Below are positions 5,501 to 7,055 of a DNA stretch of 7,055 bases, in pieces. The translations under genes and the position numbers were made by a program. This DNA comes from Xanthomonas translucens pv. translucens DSM 18974 (GTDB lineage: Bacteria > Pseudomonadota > Gammaproteobacteria > Xanthomonadales > Xanthomonadaceae), in the NCBI RefSeq assembly GCF_000331775.1, contig NZ_CAPJ01000245.1:1-7055 (forward strand). Reading direction: 5' to 3'. How positions within the stretch are numbered: position 1 is the first letter of the stretch; each line of letters begins with the position of its first letter. The notes beneath the pieces were generated by a model. The model saw nothing but the letters and a program-made list of their open reading frames with translations. It searched no databases and was not told the origin of the DNA.

Positions 5501-6043
5501 ATGCACCAGTCGATCTATGACATCCCGCTGACCGCCATCGACGGCCAGCCTGCGGCGCTGGCCGAGCATCGCGGCAAGGTGCTGCTGATCGTCAACGTCG
5601 CCTCCAAGTGCGGCCTGACCAAGCAGTACGAAGGACTGGAAGCGCTATACCGCGAACAGCGCGGCGACGGGCTGGAAGTGCTCGGCTTCCCGGCCAACGA
5701 CTTCAAGGGCCAGGAGCCGGGCAGCGAGGCGGAGATCCAGCAGTTCTGCCAACTCACCTACGACGTGACCTTCCCTATGTTCGCCAAGATCGCGGTCACC
5801 GGCGAGGCGACGCATCCGCTGTACCGCGCGCTGATCGAGGCGCAGCCGCACACCGAGGGCGATGGCCCGATGCGCGAGAAGCTGGCCGGCTACGGCATCG
5901 AGCCCAATCCGGCGCCCGGCGTGCTGTGGAATTTCGAGAAGTTCCTGGTCGGCCGCGACGGCCAGGTGCTGGGCCGCTTCGCCCCGGACGTGACCGCCGA
6001 GGATCTGCGCCTGCGCACGGCGATCGCCGCGGCGCTGGGGTAA
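5501..6043 (+). CDS. btuE: Glutathione/thioredoxin peroxidase, BtuE-like
   Basis: Peroxidase of the GPx family, 180 aa, the usual bacterial length and close to E. coli BtuE (183 aa). Non-selenium GPx enzymes reduce H2O2 and organic or lipid hydroperoxides with thioredoxin or glutathione, in the cytosol or periplasm; no signal peptide is visible here. The peroxidatic cysteine is C37 in NVASKCGLT. W143 and N144 of the active site are in the signature LWNFEKFLVGRDG. The second signature differs: the usual FPCNQF reads FPANDF, so the tetrad Gln is D67 and the neighbouring Cys is A65. C83 (EIQQFC) is the only other visible Cys in the region and is a candidate resolving residue. ATG 5501 is set by an SD and by the family N-terminus. 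Transcription is convergent with mlaA across a shared terminator. Confidence 0.93.
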   Translation: MHQSIYDIPLTAIDGQPAALAEHRGKVLLIVNVASKCGLTKQYEGLEALYREQRGDGLEVLGFPANDFKGQEPGSEAEIQQFCQLTYDVTFPMFAKIAVTGEATHPLYRALIEAQPHTEGDGPMREKLAGYGIEPNPAPGVLWNFEKFLVGRDGQVLGRFAPDVTAEDLRLRTAIAAALG

Positions 6044-6197
6044 ACGCCGCGCGGCGATCGATGCCACGAGGCAATGCCTGGCTATCCAGATGCGTTGTGT
6101 GGGCTTCTGGGTAGCTTGGCCATCGGGGCAAGCCGGGCGGCAATTCCCGCTCATATTGCGCTGCTTCCACAGGGGGAATGGCAGCAAAAGATTCAGA
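6044..6197. other. Gap between glutathione peroxidase and terminator, no gene seen
   Basis: No ORF with a start signal is visible. A weak 6-bp inverted repeat (ATTCCC 6143-6148, GGGAAT 6174-6179) has a 25-nt loop and is probably chance. I see no RNA gene. Confidence 0.4.
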
Positions 6198-6227
6198 CAA
6201 AAAACCCGGCCGAAGCCGGGTTTTTGC
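6198..6227. terminator. Strong bidirectional intrinsic terminator
   Basis: AAAAACCCGGC (6200-6210) and GCCGGGTTTTT (6215-6225) pair perfectly around a CGAA tetraloop. Both strands show a GC-rich stem followed by a T run, so it ends the glutathione peroxidase transcript on the plus strand and the mlaA transcript on the minus strand. Confidence 0.95.
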
Positions 6228-6250
6228 GTCCCGCCGAAAGCGCGCCTGAC

Positions 6251-7055
6251 TCAGCGGCTGCCGCCGCGCCACTCCGGGATCGGCATCGCGTCCACCGGCA
6301 CGGTCGGATTGGTTTCTTCCTCGCGCAGATAGTCGGGCAGGTCGTTGTCCTGGCGCTTGTTGTGGCTGCGCAGGTCGCCTTCGATCTGGTAAGTGCGGCG
6401 CTGCATCCACGCGTCGCGGGTCAGCTGGTACTCGTCCGGCGCGTTGTCGCGCATGCTGTCCAGCGACAGCAGCCGCGCGCGTGTATCCACCAATTGCAGG
6501 CCCTGCAGGCCGATGCGCACGGTGTCTTCGTCGATCTGCCGCAGCGGCGACAGCGGTGCGTCGCCGGCCAGGCCGAACACGTCGCGCACCGTGCGCGGCC
6601 CGAACAGCGGCAGCTCCACGTAGCGCGAACGGCGCCAGCCCCAGGCGCCCAGGGTCTGGCCGAAGTCCTCGCTGCGCCGCGGCAGCTTGGCGTCGCTGGC
6701 CGGGTCGAAGAGGCCGCCGATGCCCAGCGTACTGTTCATCACGAACCGGCCCAGGGTCTGCCCGGCCTGCAACGGCCGGCCCTGCAGCAGCTGGTTGACC
6801 ATGGTCAGCGGCGAGCTGAGGTTGTCGAAGAAGTTGGTCACCCCCAGCCGTACCGGCCGCGGCACCACGTTGACGTAGGCGCGCGCCAGCGGCCGCGCCA
6901 CGGTGCGGTCGACCACGTTGTTGAACGTGTGCACCTTGCGGTTGTACTTCTCCCACGGATCGTAGCTCTGCGGCACGGTGACGCCGGCCGGCAGGGTCGG
7001 ATCGGCGACCGGGTTGTACGGGTCGCTGGCGTACAGCGCGGCGTAGTCGTCTTCG
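6251..7055 (-). CDS. mlaA: MlaA (VacJ) outer-membrane lipoprotein, N-terminus beyond window
   Basis: MlaA removes misplaced phospholipids from the outer leaflet of the outer membrane and passes them to MlaC and the MlaFEDB transporter. The 267 visible residues include the family core: DPWEKYNRKVHTFNNVVDR, PRPVRLGVTNFFDNLSSPLTMVNQLLQG, GIGGLFDPAS, EDFGQTLGAWGW and YVELPLFGPRTVRDVFG. The frame is open to the window edge, so the lipoprotein signal peptide and lipobox lie upstream of 7055. A GTG at 6976 falls inside the conserved part and is not the start. The residues ahead of the core (ASDPYNPVADPTLPAG) are a Pro-rich linker. The C-terminal 60 residues are polar and acidic/arginine-rich, as is common in Xanthomonadaceae versions. 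It ends 25 nt from the shared bidirectional terminator. No other mla gene is in view. Confidence 0.94.
   Translation of the reverse strand, partial: EDDYAALYASDPYNPVADPTLPAGVTVPQSYDPWEKYNRKVHTFNNVVDRTVARPLARAYVNVVPRPVRLGVTNFFDNLSSPLTMVNQLLQGRPLQAGQTLGRFVMNSTLGIGGLFDPASDAKLPRRSEDFGQTLGAWGWRRSRYVELPLFGPRTVRDVFGLAGDAPLSPLRQIDEDTVRIGLQGLQLVDTRARLLSLDSMRDNAPDEYQLTRDAWMQRRTYQIEGDLRSHNKRQDNDLPDYLREEETNPTVPVDAMPIPEWRGGSR

Noticed and set aside
3214..5502. Long open frame on the minus strand (762 codons) opposite rmuC
   Set aside because: Its Leu/Ala/Gln/Arg-rich product is what the complement of a heptad-rich coiled-coil gene gives; no family recognised and no SD.

Overview
The window is GC-rich, with gene sequences and start signals that fit the Xanthomonadaceae (Xanthomonas, Stenotrophomonas or a close relative). 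This assignment rests on the style of the RmuC, MgtC, MlaA and GPx proteins and on an apparently leaderless promoter. No mobile element, rRNA, tRNA or CRISPR array is visible.

Bases 1-3300, minus strand, read from high to low coordinates: a magnesium-type locus. A long, structured 5' leader (about 3270-2998) carries a 36-codon proline-rich ORF (2997-2887) that begins MDPDPHPR. This resembles MgtL (MEPDPTP...), the Mg2+/proline-sensing leader peptide of enterobacterial mgtA. After it come two mutually exclusive hairpins, one of which hides a strong Shine-Dalgarno sequence. Next is a 142-aa protein resembling the cytoplasmic N-domain of MgtE Mg2+ channels (2849-2421), then mgtC (2421-1693), coupled by a TGATG overlap. 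A four-helix membrane histidine kinase (1658-576) and a FixJ-type response regulator (579 to beyond base 1) follow, coupled by ATGA. All five ORFs are closely packed on one strand and could form one transcription unit. The leader-peptide switch is the most interesting part of the window.

Bases 3298-3747: two abutting perfect hairpins close the end of a glutathione S-transferase remnant (3734-3333, minus) that keeps only the C-terminal domain. Its missing N-terminal half is where the promoter and start of the divergent rmuC now lie.

Bases 3736-6043, plus strand: rmuC (3748-5346), apparently leaderless, with a 69-residue tandem duplication in its coiled coil. Then a separate BtuE-like glutathione peroxidase (5501-6043) with its own promoter-like box and SD.

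Bases 6044-7055: a short unassigned gap, a strong bidirectional terminator (6198-6227), and the convergent minus-strand mlaA (6251 to beyond 7055), an outer-membrane lipid-asymmetry lipoprotein cut off at its N-terminus by the window edge.
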